Below are positions 32,773-42,239 of a stretch of DNA of 64,000 nt, piece after piece (within the stretch, counting starts at the first letter, position 1; each line of letters starts with the position of its first letter). Source of the DNA: Phlebotomus papatasi. Its lineage: Eukaryota > Arthropoda > Insecta > Diptera > Psychodidae. The notes beneath the pieces are model-generated. The model was not told where the DNA came from and searched no databases. It saw nothing but the letters and a program-made list of their open reading frames with translations. The stretch covers positions 1,984,001-2,048,000 of the forward strand of contig NC_077225.1 of assembly GCF_024763615.1 (NCBI RefSeq), read 5' to 3'. Position numbers and translations under genes: made by a program.

Positions 32773-33504
32773 ATGATTAAGTTCAGAGTCCCCTTTTCAA
32801 TTATTTTGGCGGGCCCTTCAGGATGTGGGAAATCTACATTTTCCACAGATATTTAAAAAAACCTAAAAGAGATAACCAACACTGATTTCGAGGCAATTCT
32901 TTGGTGTTTCTCTGAACATGGAAGTGTAGGAGGTCTCCCAAAAATCCCTAATCTGAAAGTATGCCAAGGTATCCCGGAAAAAATCGGAGCTAATGATAAA
33001 TCTCCAAAATTAGTTGTTATCGACGATTTAATGACAGATAAGAAATATGAATCGCGCATCTGTGATCTCTTTATTAAAGAATCACACCACAAAAATATAT
33101 CTATAATTTTTATTTGCCAAAATATTTTTTATCAATCTCGATTTTCTCGCACAATATCCCTGAATGCGAAATACATTGTAATATTTAAAAATGTGCGAGA
33201 TAAATCTCAGTTTTTTCCTTTGGCCCGTCAGTTGCATCCAGAAAATCCAAATCATATCCTGAGTGTATATAAGGAATGCACTAAACAACCTTTCGGCTAT
33301 CTCATGATAGATTTAAATCAGGAAACACCTGATATATTCAGATACCGTACAAATATTTTCAACAAGGACTTTTGCGAGTGTTTTAGCACTGAAGAGCATT
33401 TAAATAGTCATGACGCGCACAAAGACAATAAAGAAGAAGAAGAAGAGCTCCAAAAACCCTTTTCAGAAATTGAGGGAAAACAAATATATTTTATACATGC
33501 TTAA
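32773..33504 (+). pseudogene. packaging ATPase of Maverick E (premature stop)
   Basis: From ATG 32773 the frame encodes a Walker A loop, AGPSGCGKSTF, then an in-frame TAA at 32854-32856. It resumes in the same frame with a Walker B-like segment VVIDDLMTD (about 33011) and a sensor-type FICQNIFYQS. This is the order of the FtsK-HerA/A32-like ATPase that packages DNA in Mavericks and related viruses. Apart from the single stop it is open to 33504 and overlaps the next gene. A truncated product from the internal Met at 33031 would lack Walker A. Confidence 0.8.
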
Positions 33505-33794
33505 AGATGCCCCGAAAGAGATGAGAAAAGCAATTATTAAGCACTGTTCACCATCCACTATTAAAGCAATACAAGAAATTATCCATAATACTTTGAATGG
33601 CAATTTGAAAGTTCCATCGAAATCTTTTGGCAGGCTAAAAAGATATAAAAATGAGATGCGAAAGATTGTCTGTCCAAAAACCTCTCACTCAGTGCTCCAA
33701 GAGGAAAATACTAATGCAGAAAGGGGAAGGTTTTTTGCCAATTTTAATCTCTACATTGTTATCAGGTGTTATTGGTAAACTAATATCGCCATAA
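33410..33794 (+). pseudogene. small basic Maverick protein with hydrophobic tail (frameshifted)
   Basis: Starts at ATG 33410, overlapping the ATPase. A lysine-rich N-terminus is followed by AIIKHCSPSTIKAIQEI and KVPSKSFGRLKRYKNEMRKI. In the current frame the end degenerates after about 33700. In another frame the sequence ends with GFLPILISTLLSGVIGKLI and a stop at 33792-33794. A Gly-rich hydrophobic tail of that kind is what I expect of this small Maverick/adintovirus protein, sometimes compared with adenovirus core or membrane-active proteins. One indel near 33690-33720 explains the shift. The stop overlaps the ATG of the next gene. Confidence 0.6.
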
Positions 33795-34629
33795 TGAACA
33801 AGAGCAAAAAGCCACTGGAAAGATACATTGTTATTACCCCTGAATTATTTAAAGAGTTAAAACCCTTTATTAATTTTGAAAGGAGTCTCACCTCACATCT
33901 CTAGACCGGGAAATTTATAAAATTTTGTCTAACAAGAAGATTAATAATATCGATAAATGGTATAGATCTCGACAGGCGCTAATAAAACAATCTGATTTGA
34001 GACGAAAAAAACCAGCAATTCCCACGAGAAAAAGTGAAAAGGAAAAAGAAAGATTTAAATTGCCTACTTACTCAGTGGGCACACAAACACTATATTTAGG
34101 ACCTTCAAGTTTGAACAGGACTAATGTTACTTCAACAGGGGGTGAAATGTTTATCGATGACGAGATTCAAGACATTGTACCAGAGGGAATGCTTCCTGAG
34201 AATGATGAATCTAAAATCGATTTTGATAATAATACTTCCATGGCTGAGGAAGAAGAGTATTATGGATCAACGGATCTTGTGGATGAAGATATCTTTGAAG
34301 GATTACCAAGGGATGTTCAACAACAGGTGTTAAAGAAAATTTCCAAATACGGACCCGATCCATCTCGCAGATCAGCAATCCCCAATTCATTTACAATTAC
34401 CGGACTTGATGGAGTTGTCTACAGTATTCCTACTAAGAATTTAACTGGAGATAAGACACCATCACCCAAACCAATTGCTGTGCCAAAATCTAGGAAGAAA
34501 CACCCCGCACCAAAATTATCCCCAAAACGCACCCATGGCTATATAAAGAAAAATGCAAAAGATTCATCTGGACAAACGCAAATTGATTCCCCATCAAGAA
34601 AGAAGATACAATGGTCACCACTCCAGTAG
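33794..34629 (+). pseudogene. unassigned Maverick ORF (frameshifted near 33900)
   Basis: ATG 33794 overlaps the previous stop. The first frame (LERYIVITPELFKELKPFI) closes at about 33902. A second frame takes over with LDREIYKILSNKK and runs to 34629. The protein is hydrophilic, with an acidic middle (residues around DEDIFEGLPRDVQQQVLKKI), a segment SFTITGLDGVVYSIPTK and a lysine/proline-rich end. Similar proteins commonly sit between the small tail protein and integrase in animal Mavericks. Function is not known to me. It overlaps the integrase start by 19 bp. Confidence 0.55.
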
Positions 34630-35170
34630 ATAATGAATATCTAAATAATAATAATAATATAATAATAAATTTATTCAAGCTCTACATTTCAGCTCTCAAT
34701 AGCAATTATCTATATGCTAGACCAGAAAATTTGTACAAAAAATTGAAGCATGATAATTTCACTAGACGCGAAATACAGAATTATTTGCAAGAGCAAGATG
34801 TATATTCTTTGCACTATCCAATAAATAAGAATTTTCCAAAAATAAATATTTTGTTTCAAACATTAATGAGCTGTGGGAAATTGATTTGGTGGACATGAAA
34901 CTGTACAAGAAGTTTAACGACAATTACACTTTCATCTTAACAGTGATTGATGTGTTTTCTAAATTTGCATATGCACGCATATTAAAGACTAAATCTGCTG
35001 AAGAGGTTACAAAGGCTTTTTCTAATATAGTTGAAAAGAGTGGAAACATCCCCGAGAAAGTTCAATCAGATCATGGAAAAGAATTCAAGAATTCTGTGTT
35101 TAAAAAATATTTGGGGGATAAGAATATAGCACAATATTTTTCTTACAACCCCATCGTGAAATGTGCTGTA

Positions 35171-36278
35171 CACACAGAGAAATTTTAGTGGCATAACAAC
35201 TCCAAATGGTGTTGTCAGACACACCAACCTCAACCCCAAAATCAACTAACCCCAATTCGGTGTTCAGAATACACCAAGTGGTGTCACAAAGTAACTAACA
35301 CCGGCTTTGGGTTTCTGATTACACCAATTTTACACCAATTATTAACACTAAATTTAGCGTTGTTGGAACACCATTGTGGATTTTGTATCACACCATCTCA
35401 AGAAAATATAGGTGTTCCTTTTACACCAATAAATGAAAAATGTCTACAGATTTGCAACTAAAACTAAATGATCAAAGGATTTAGAATTAGGGCATTGGCA
35501 TTCATTGGATGGGATTTGAAATTAAATTCCTGGGTGTTTCTATTTAAGAATTTTCCATTTTTCTGCGTGATTTTTATTAATTTTTGACCATTGTTTGAGG
35601 GCTTGGGGCCCTCCCTGGATGATATTCTCTGTATTTCAAAGCCATTTGGTGCGTGAAAATCTTTTTCCAACATTTAAGCCTGCGCCGAGATTTGAACACG
35701 CGACCTTTGTGATGACAGTCGAGCATCTTCCAGCTGCGCCACGAACTCCTATAATGTATTCAAAGCATATCGGGAACCATTGCATCGGCACACACGATAT
35801 TCCAAAATTAGAGATTACAATTAGAATTACAGATTTGCAACTAAAACTAAATGATCAAGGATTTAGAATTAGGGCATTGGCATTCATTGGATGGGATTTG
35901 AAATTAAATTCCTGGGTGTTTCGGTTTAAGAATTTTTCATTTTTCTGTGTGTGTGGTCGATGGTGAGCAACGACTCCTTCATATTACAACGACTCCTTCA
36001 TATTACATATTATGAAGGAGTCGTTGTGGTGAGCGACGAACACCGTTTGGCGTTGCAACAGCACTGTTTAGAAAATTGATGGTGTTACTTTTGCACCATT
36101 TCAGAGATTTCTGTGGCGGAGTTAATACAACACCGCCAAAGCATTTCATAGAACACCGTTGATTCAAAACTAGGTGTTAATTAGGTGTGAATGCTACTAC
36201 GTTTGGTGTTCAAGCAACACCAACACCAAATTCAACCCCAAATTCAACACCGCTTTCTCAAAATCACTTCTCTGTGTG
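35171..36278. mobile_element. TA-flanked MITE-like element F in Maverick integrase
   Basis: 1,108 bp with terminal inverted repeats CACACAGAGAA and a TA duplication at 35169-35170 and 36279-36280. Both ends are crowded with TGGTGTT/AACACCA motifs pointing inward. The interior carries two direct copies of a roughly 120-bp segment ('agatttgcaactaaaactaa' type, at about 35449 and 35828). Between them is a tRNA-like piece, and a 14-bp-arm hairpin (cgactccttcata) lies at about 35983-36027. No transposase frame. Superfamily unassigned; the TA target alone would fit Tc1/mariner-type or other TA-targeting transposases. Confidence 0.82.
35681..35749 (-). repeat. tRNA-derived (SINE-like) segment inside F
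   Basis: On the minus strand there is a good pol III A box (TGGCGCAGCTGG) and a B-box-like GTTCAAATC about 40 bases downstream, with tRNA-like spacing. The outer ends (GGAGTTC against CGGCGCA) do not pair as an acceptor stem, so this is not a working tRNA. It reads as a SINE head or a tRNA pseudogene. Confidence 0.5.
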
Positions 36279-36848
36279 TAGTTGAACGTTTTAACAGAAC
36301 ACTAAAGCAATTAATGTTCAGATATTTTACTCATAAGAAAACGAATAGGTATATTGATGTTCTCGATAAATTAATAAATGTGTATAATAGTTCTTATCAC
36401 TCTACTATAAAAATGTCTCCCGCAGATGTTTCAGAAGATGATATTCCTACATTAAATAGATTATACAGAGAAAAGAACAAAATTTTTGTACAAAAGTATG
36501 GCAATAAGCGCCATAAATTGCAAATTGATGATCTTGTACGTATTGCAAAGCCTAAGGCTAATTTTGACAGAGGATTTCAGCCGCGTTGGACCGAGGAAAA
36601 ATTTTACATTGATCGTATAATTAATAAATCTCCATTTCCCATGTACATTCTCCGTGACTATAAGAATACGCCAAATTCTGGTCGCTTTTATGATCAACAA
36701 CTGCAGAAAGTAAGAATCAAGAATGGGCACCCTCCCATAGAGCAAATTATAAAAACCCGAGGTTTGGGGAAAAAATTACAGTACTTCGTAAAATTTAAGG
36801 GTGATAACACCCATCATTGGATCAATCAATCTGATCTATTGAAACAGC

Positions 36849-37937
36849 ATGGCATCGCTTGAAATGAGAGACGAGTTTTATTTAACTCTTCTCAGCAATT
36901 CCTCACAGAAATATTTTCCAAGCAATACACTTGCACATTTCCGGACGAAACTGCCGACTAAGCTTTTCCTCGGCGACGACTGGGTCGTTGGACTCGCTGA
37001 AATTGCATTCAATGTCGCTGAAACAGCTGATGAACGTACAAAGCCCAAAGTAATAAAGCCAAGAACTATATTGATTCGTAATGAAAAGAGGGTTAAACCC
37101 ACGAAAATACCAATATATGCAACGATCACCCCTTTTCACAGTTTAATTTTTCTTTTGAGAAATGGATTCTCATTAGAAGAGCCTCCACGTGATAAAATAA
37201 TTCTTGGGGCCAGTTTAGAGGAGAAAAATTTTGATAGTCGTGTGAAAAGCGTCATAGATGAATTTACAAAATGCTCCACAATTAAACCAGATTCTGTTAA
37301 AATAATTAATACTACAAAAGATGATGGTCCATCAGAACATATCATGGAGATTGAATGTAAAGCACCAGATTATTCAGCGGGGCAAATACTTGGATCTTAT
37401 AATTCAGAAACCCCTTTAACTACAATAACAGTTTCTGTGGGAGATGAGGAGATTAAGGTACCTCTGTATAAAGACAATTACGAATCTATCGAGGAGATTA
37501 TGAAAATAATATTGCAAGAAATACCTTATGAAGAAATAAATAGAGAAAAGCATTTGGACATCTTGCAGAACTCCCAATCACCTCCTATTAAGAGAAACAT
37601 CAATGAAGATGAAATTGTAACATCAACTTTCCACCCTTCTATAGCACCCCTAACTGTTCCACCAAATCATACGCGCGATTTAATGTTTGTTTACACAGAT
37701 ATTATAAAACCACAATTAGTTAGTTACACATTTGCAAGATGCCTAAGGACAATCCTATTGATTCAAAACAGTGAAATTTATAAATCTTTTAATGCCATAC
37801 AGTATTTTCCTCTGGAAAAAAGCAGCTTCGATACAATTGAAATACTTATAACATCTCAGAATGGAGAAACATACAATTTTCAACCAAGCTCTACGCCGAT
37901 AATGTTAGTGCTTCATTTTAAGAGGAAGCTGAGATAA
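36849..37937 (+). CDS. minor capsid (penton-like) protein of Maverick E
   Basis: 362 codons from ATG 36849, intact, overlapping the integrase end. The start EFYLTLLSNSSQKYFPSNTL and the later RDLMFVYTDIIKPQLVSYTF are hallmarks of a protein found in many animal Mavericks. There the N-terminal 'LPSNSS...N...F...L' and 'VYSDIIEPQ' blocks recur and the C-terminal part contains FDTIEILI. The family is usually interpreted as the minor, single-jelly-roll penton-type capsid component; I know that as a family assignment and cannot see a fold here. It lies between integrase and a small basic protein, all on the same strand. Confidence 0.7.
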   Translation: MASLEMRDEFYLTLLSNSSQKYFPSNTLAHFRTKLPTKLFLGDDWVVGLAEIAFNVAETADERTKPKVIKPRTILIRNEKRVKPTKIPIYATITPFHSLIFLLRNGFSLEEPPRDKIILGASLEEKNFDSRVKSVIDEFTKCSTIKPDSVKIINTTKDDGPSEHIMEIECKAPDYSAGQILGSYNSETPLTTITVSVGDEEIKVPLYKDNYESIEEIMKIILQEIPYEEINREKHLDILQNSQSPPIKRNINEDEIVTSTFHPSIAPLTVPPNHTRDLMFVYTDIIKPQLVSYTFARCLRTILLIQNSEIYKSFNAIQYFPLEKSSFDTIEILITSQNGETYNFQPSSTPIMLVLHFKRKLR

Positions 37938-37993
37938 GATCTTACGAAGGTATAAATACATCTGAAAATACAAATTTCTACACACGATCAAAC

Positions 37994-38494
37994 ATGGCTA
38001 GCCTTTACACGTCGTATTATATGAAACAAATTGAACACGGAGAAATTGGGAATGTATACGTTCCTGATTTTTTCGGTGTACAGAGAGGAAGAGGTCTTGC
38101 GTCAATCCTTGGAGGCCTGATGAGATTTCTAAGACCATTATTTATGAATGGATTGTCAGCTCTCAAGACACAAGCTGCGAAAACGGGTGCCCAGATTCTA
38201 TCTGATCTTGGTACAAAACCAATAAAACAGATTTTGTTGCAGCGTGGTACAGGAGCCCCAAATGAATTGAAGCAGAAAATTATTAAAAAGGTACGAAATA
38301 TGACTGGGGAAGGTATAAATACCAGATCTCGCCAGAGAAATCCTATTCTTTCTACATCATCCTTACTTTCGGGAGCTGCAGGAGCTAGTAAAAAGCATAA
38401 TATTCTCCACAAGATTAAATCAGCCATTTCAAAGAGGAAACGCAAATTGAAGAAAAAAGTGAAATCAAGTAAAAATCAAAACCGCGAAATTTAG
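37994..38494 (+). CDS. small basic structural-type protein of Maverick E
   Basis: 166 codons from ATG 37994, open. N-terminal region with YVPDFFGVQRGRGLASILGG and an amphipathic/hydrophobic stretch (LMRFLRPLFMNGLSALKTQA), followed by a long Lys/Arg-rich tail (ISKRKRKLKKKVKSSKNQ). Small proteins of this layout sit next to the capsid genes in Mavericks and are compared with adenovirus pVI/pX-type core or membrane-active proteins; that comparison is inference. A TATAAATA sequence lies 40 bp upstream (37951) and could be a late-type promoter. Intact here. Confidence 0.6.
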   Translation: MASLYTSYYMKQIEHGEIGNVYVPDFFGVQRGRGLASILGGLMRFLRPLFMNGLSALKTQAAKTGAQILSDLGTKPIKQILLQRGTGAPNELKQKIIKKVRNMTGEGINTRSRQRNPILSTSSLLSGAAGASKKHNILHKIKSAISKRKRKLKKKVKSSKNQNREI

Positions 38495-38507
38495 ATATTT
38501 TCTCATA

Positions 38508-39794
38508 ATGGCAGAGTACAAAGAGTGCATGAAGAGCGAGTTGGATATTTTTATAACACCTCCTGTACAAACATCCATTCTACGCGCCGATGAAATTTCT
38601 TATCAACCATTAGCAAGCCTCGATAACCCTAAAGTTATAGAATTCTACTCAGTCGCGCATGGAGATTGTTACCGAGATTTGTCTTCAATCTACGTCAAAT
38701 TTAAAATCCAACTCCTTAAAGAGAATGGCGAAAACTTCAATGAGGAGGATGTGGAGCAGCCAGGAGTTGTAAATAACATTCTTCATTCAATGATTCTTTC
38801 TTTCTCAGTTTCTCTGAATGAGAAAACAATTTCCCAAAATGAAGGAGACTATCATTATCGAAGCTACTTTGAAACTCTTCTAACATATGGAAAGGGCGCA
38901 AAAGAAACATTTCTACGCAATTCTGGATGGATTCGAGATACTGGGGGTATGAAAGATTTAAGTTTTACTAATACTGGGTTTACTGAGAGGAAGAATTTGT
39001 TTAAGAACAGCAAAGTAGTTGAAGTTTTAGGGAAACTGCATTGTGACATGTTTAATCAACCCACATTTCTAATTAACAATGTGGATCTGCGCGTAATTAT
39101 CACTCTTGAAAAACCATCATTCTTTATCTTGTGCAATGAAAATCTGAATCCCCAATTTCGCGTTCATGAGGCCACCATGTACATGAAGCAGTTGACTCTA
39201 AATCCTAACATATTGTTTGCACACAACAAGGTTTTGGAACATAAAAATGCCCAATATCATTATAAAAAAGTTGAAATTAAAACAGTAACAGTCCCATCGG
39301 GATCAAACTCTATCAATCTAGATAACATTATTCACGGAGTTTTGCTCCGAAGAGTAATTTTTGCTATGGTAGATAATCTAGCTTACAATGGCCAAAAGTC
39401 TAAAAATCCATTTAACTTCCATCATTACAATATTTCAGATTTTGTTCTTCTTGTCAATGGTACACCTTATCCTGTACAACCATTGCAGATGAATTTTGCT
39501 CAAGATCAATATGCGAAAGCTTATCAAACTCTCTTCACGGGCACAGGGATTCATTATGATGATAGGGGCCATGAGATCACTTATAAAGATTTCAAGAATG
39601 GCTACTTTATTCTTGCCTACGATCTAAATCCCGATGCTCATTCACAAGGATGTCTTTCTTTGTTAGATCAGGGCTCAATTCGTATAGAGGCACGTTTTTC
39701 GCAAACCATACAGAACACAATTACTTGTACTGTATATGCTGAGTATGATGCAAAGCTTGAAATAGATAAGAATAGGAACATCATCTTGTCATAA
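38508..39794 (+). CDS. capsid-type protein (F54H12.2-like) of Maverick E
   Basis: 428 codons from ATG 38508, no lesion. N-terminal KSELDIFITPPVQTSILRAD, then IEFYSVAHGDCYRDLSSIYV, and a C-terminal TVYAEYDAKLEIDKNRNIIL that is typical of the family annotated in animals as F54H12.2-like. I recall this family as associated with Maverick/adintovirus capsids; its length (about 430) is shorter than classic double-jelly-roll major capsid proteins, so whether it is the major capsid is uncertain. Starts 13 bp after the previous stop. An AATAAAA signal follows within 25 bp. Confidence 0.65.
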   Translation: MAEYKECMKSELDIFITPPVQTSILRADEISYQPLASLDNPKVIEFYSVAHGDCYRDLSSIYVKFKIQLLKENGENFNEEDVEQPGVVNNILHSMILSFSVSLNEKTISQNEGDYHYRSYFETLLTYGKGAKETFLRNSGWIRDTGGMKDLSFTNTGFTERKNLFKNSKVVEVLGKLHCDMFNQPTFLINNVDLRVIITLEKPSFFILCNENLNPQFRVHEATMYMKQLTLNPNILFAHNKVLEHKNAQYHYKKVEIKTVTVPSGSNSINLDNIIHGVLLRRVIFAMVDNLAYNGQKSKNPFNFHHYNISDFVLLVNGTPYPVQPLQMNFAQDQYAKAYQTLFTGTGIHYDDRGHEITYKDFKNGYFILAYDLNPDAHSQGCLSLLDQGSIRIEARFSQTIQNTITCTVYAEYDAKLEIDKNRNIILS

Positions 39795-39900
39795 GAAAAC
39801 CAGGAAAATGTTATAATAAAAATATTTTTCATGTAAAAATGATTTGTTTTATTATTAAAAATAGAAAATTCCCACAGCAATTAAAAAAATCCCACGACAC

Positions 39901-40110
39901 TTAATCTGCAATCCCATATGACACTGCCCGAGCCAATTTTTTGCTATCGGATGCACTCTTTAAGTGTGGCTGGCTCACAGGAGGGCTCATATGTCCAGAC
40001 AGCTCGCGCAGTAATCTGAGATCTCCTGTCTCTGCTGTTTTTCCCACCAAGTGACGCGCGCAATTATTCCCACGGGGCATGTGTATGTGTATGAAAATGT
40101 ATGCATGCAT
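39901..40110 (-). other. short minus-strand open frame, unassigned
   Basis: 70 codons including TAETGDLRLLRELSGHMSPP. I do not recognise it. It could be an ankyrin-like remnant or chance. It lies between the Maverick block and a tRNA-like sequence. Apart from this, 39800-40170 contains only AT-rich sequence. Confidence 0.2.
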
Positions 40111-40170
40111 GGGAAATGTCTATATGGGATATCTATGCATTTTCACGATTCAGCGGGAACCCACCAACAT

Positions 40171-40255
40171 GCCGCCGTGGCCGAGTGGTCTAAGCGGTGG
40201 TACATATTACGCATAAGACTTTAACTATCTGTCGGTTCAATCCCAGGTCTCGGCC
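40171..40255 (+). repeat. tRNA-like sequence (probable SINE head or tRNA pseudogene)
   Basis: Begins GCCGCCGTGGCCGAGTGG, with a pol III A box TGGCCGAGTGG and a B box GGTTCAATCCC at 40234, in an 85-nt frame like that of a class II (Leu/Ser) tRNA. The acceptor ends do not pair well (GCCGCCG against CTCGGCC) and the T-stem is poor, so a functional tRNA is unlikely. An A-rich stretch follows. Confidence 0.5.
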
Positions 40256-40329
40256 AAAAAATTTTCACGTCGCGAAAAAAAAAATTACGGAAATAGTTAA
40301 TAGCAGGAATAACAGAGGGCGCGCATAGA

Positions 40330-40520
40330 AAATAAAAGAACAGCGGTCGGTAATAAAAAATGGCGGACAAAAATAAAGAGCAGCGGTCGGTAATAAAAAA
40401 TGGCGGACAAAAACAAAAATGGCGGATGGGCATTAAAAATGGCGAACAAAAAATAAAAATGGCAGACAGTAATCAAAATGGCGGATGGGCATTCAAAATG
40501 ACGGACGGGCATTCAAAATT
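40330..40520. repeat. short tandem repeats around AAAATGGCGGA
   Basis: Irregular repetition of aaaatggcggac and variants such as agcagcggtcggtaataaaa, about six copies. Short open frames on both strands derive from this repetition. No gene. Confidence 0.7.
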
Positions 40521-40587
40521 CAAATTTACAATCATAGATGGTGCTCGAGTGCTCTAACGGGAAATTCAAATTCAAATTTCCGCCTCG

Positions 40588-40763
40588 TGACGTCAGCCTC
40601 CCAGGGGGTGGGGGTGTGACGTCATTCCAAAATATTGCGTCATGCCTCCAGGGTGTGACGTCAGAAAATATGTGACGTCATCATATACGTGACGTCACAT
40701 GCAGCGACTTGCTCGACAGTGACGTCACACCGACTTGCCCGATGATGACTCATCGTGACGTCA
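40588..40763. promoter_or_regulatory. cluster of seven TGACGTCA (CRE) octamers
   Basis: Perfect palindromic TGACGTCA octamers start at 40588, 40617, 40656, 40673, 40690, 40720 and 40756, with one AP-1-type TGACTCA at 40746 and a half-match TGCGTCA at 40634. Four are extended to GTGACGTCA. TGACGTCA is the CREB/ATF bZIP site. A TATATACTACTC sequence lies 20 bp past the last one. A cagcgacttgctcga block occurs twice between sites, so part of the cluster arose by local duplication. Which transcript, if any, it controls is unknown. Confidence 0.65.
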
Positions 40764-41072
40764 TATACAGCGACTTGCTCGATATATACTACTCATGTAC
40801 TTTAGTTCATTTCGGAGAGGATCATGCTGCGATTTGATCATGTATATTTTTCATTTTTTTTTCTTTTCCCATTTGACATGTACTTCTTACGGCGCAATCT
40901 CCTTTCTACTAGGGATTCTCCCGCCTCTCTCTTACCCTGATATTTATGTAAAAGGGGAGCTTGCTATACGTCTGAAGTTTTTGTTTTTTTTTTTTTTTTT
41001 TTTTTATCGGTGCTGCATGATTTTTCTTGGTTAGAGCTTTTTCTTACTATTTTTATTTATTTCTTTATTTTT

Positions 41073-41560
41073 AGGTGTGATTCCTTCATAATCACACCTA
41101 TTGTGATACTCCGATTTTCTAAAAGTGCTCCGATCGAGCTGAAATTCACAGGGTATACGTTTTGAACATCCCTGATGCCAAAAATGATAGTCCGCCATTT
41201 TCGAGTCCGGCCGGCCGTCCGGCCGTCCGTAGTACGCAATATCTCCGGTTTGGAAAGAGATATCTTCATAAATTTTTTTTTTTAAATATATCTACTTGCG
41301 CGTACGATAATTTCTATGTTATTAGTTTTTTGAAAAACCGGTTCTAAACCGGTTTCAAACCGTTTTTATAGGTTTTCTAGAAACTGGCTTATGCAATTTG
41401 AACTATTTTATGTTCATGTTGTAGCGCTACTTGAGTAGACCAATTTAAAAAAAAAATTGGAGATTGCTCCATGATTTCTCGAGATATTTCAAGTTAAAGA
41501 TTGCAATATTAAGAAATTTTGCTCGTAGCGTTAGGTGGGAAAAGAAGCGGCGTCACACAT
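41073..41560. repeat. H-related repeat fragment
   Basis: Starts with a hairpin (AGGTGTGATT, seven-base loop, AATCACACCT) of the same design as the start of H2, followed by similar blocks: 'ctccgatcgagctgaaattc' and 'ccggccggccgtccggccg'. It appears truncated. 40800-41072 holds poly-T and nothing else I can name. Confidence 0.55.
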
Positions 41561-41594
41561 GGTATTGCGCCATTTCTCCCTCTCTCTCTCCCTC

Positions 41595-41608
41595 TATATG
41601 TATACATA

Positions 41609-41663
<55 letters not shown>

Positions 41664-41665
41664 AT
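41595..41665. repeat. TA dinucleotide microsatellite
   Basis: A nearly pure (TA)n run of roughly 50 bp after a tctctctccctc stretch. Open frames across it are artefacts. Confidence 0.95.
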
Positions 41666-41689
41666 AGTATATATTTTTATATATACCCG

Positions 41690-42225
41690 CGGATTTTCGC
41701 GGGTCGCGAAATTTTTCGCGAATTTTGGCGGATTTTCGCGGGTCGCGATTTTTTCGCGGGTCGCAAAATTTTTCGGGGATTTTCGCGGGGGCGCGAAAAT
41801 TTTCGCGGATTTTCGCGGGTCGCGATTTTTTCGCGTATTTTAGCGGGTCGCAAAATTTCTCGCAGATTTTCGCGGGTCGCGAAATTTTTCGCGGATTTTC
41901 GCGGGCCGCGAAATTTTTCGCGGATTTTCACGGGTCGCGAAATTTTTCGCGGGTCGCGAAAATTTTTCGCGGATTTTCGCGGGTCGCGAAATTTTTCGCG
42001 GATTTTCGCGGGTCGTGTAATTTTTCGCGGATTTTCGCGGGTCGTGTAATTTTTCGAGGGTCGCGAAATTTTTCGCGGATTTCGCGGGCCTCGAAATTTT
42101 TCCCGGGCCGCGAAATTTTTCGCGGGTCGCAATTTGTTTCGCGGATATTCGCGGGTCGCGAAATTTTTCGCGGATTTTCGCGGGCCTCGAAATTTTTCGC
42201 GGATTTTCGTTGATGGCAAAATTTC
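41690..42225. repeat. 29-bp CGCG-rich minisatellite
   Basis: Tandem units of the form gcggattttcgcgggtcgcg followed by aaatttttc (29 bp), with some shortened units. CpG content is far above the surroundings. Because 29 is not a multiple of three and the unit lacks stops in several frames, long open frames occur on both strands (41519-42049 plus, 41677-42279 minus); these are not genes. The array abuts the inverse 147-bp satellite. Confidence 0.9.
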
Positions 42226-42239
42226 TAAAAATAAATGAA

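Larger units (their letters stand above)
34611..36862 (+). pseudogene. retroviral-type integrase of Maverick E, frameshifted and split by element F
   Basis: N-terminal part from ATG 34611 has YKKLKHDNFTRREIQNYLQE. A frameshift at about 34855 leads into the catalytic core, with first Asp in ELWEIDLVDM and second in VQSDHGKEF. Element F (35171-36278) interrupts between the second Asp and the Glu. The Glu is in VVERFNRTLKQL, directly after F. The C-terminal part includes RVGDLVRI-like IDDLVRIAKPKANF and a chromo-like end (QYFVKFKGDNTHHWINQSDL). Excluding F and one TA keeps the reading frame across the junction, so F entered a gene already carrying at most the one upstream frameshift. The end overlaps the next gene by 14 bp. 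Confidence 0.85.
32562..39900 (+). mobile_element. Maverick/Polinton-type element E, partial
   Basis: A block of seven same-strand genes with the content of Mavericks (Polintons, adintovirus-like): FtsK/A32-type packaging ATPase, a small basic protein, an unassigned ORF, retroviral-type integrase with C-terminal domain, and three structural genes. ATPase, small protein, ORF and integrase carry stops or frameshifts, while the three structural genes are open. No protein-primed DNA polymerase B or adenain-type protease is visible, and I found no terminal inverted repeat, so the element is partial. A polyadenylation-like AATAAAA follows the last gene near 39815. The 5' flank (32562-32772) has a TATA-like tgtatatata at 32712. 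Confidence 0.8.

Noticed and set aside
40171..40255. A functional Leu/Ser-type tRNA gene
   Set aside because: A and B boxes are present, but the acceptor and T stems do not pair; treated as SINE-like or a pseudogene.
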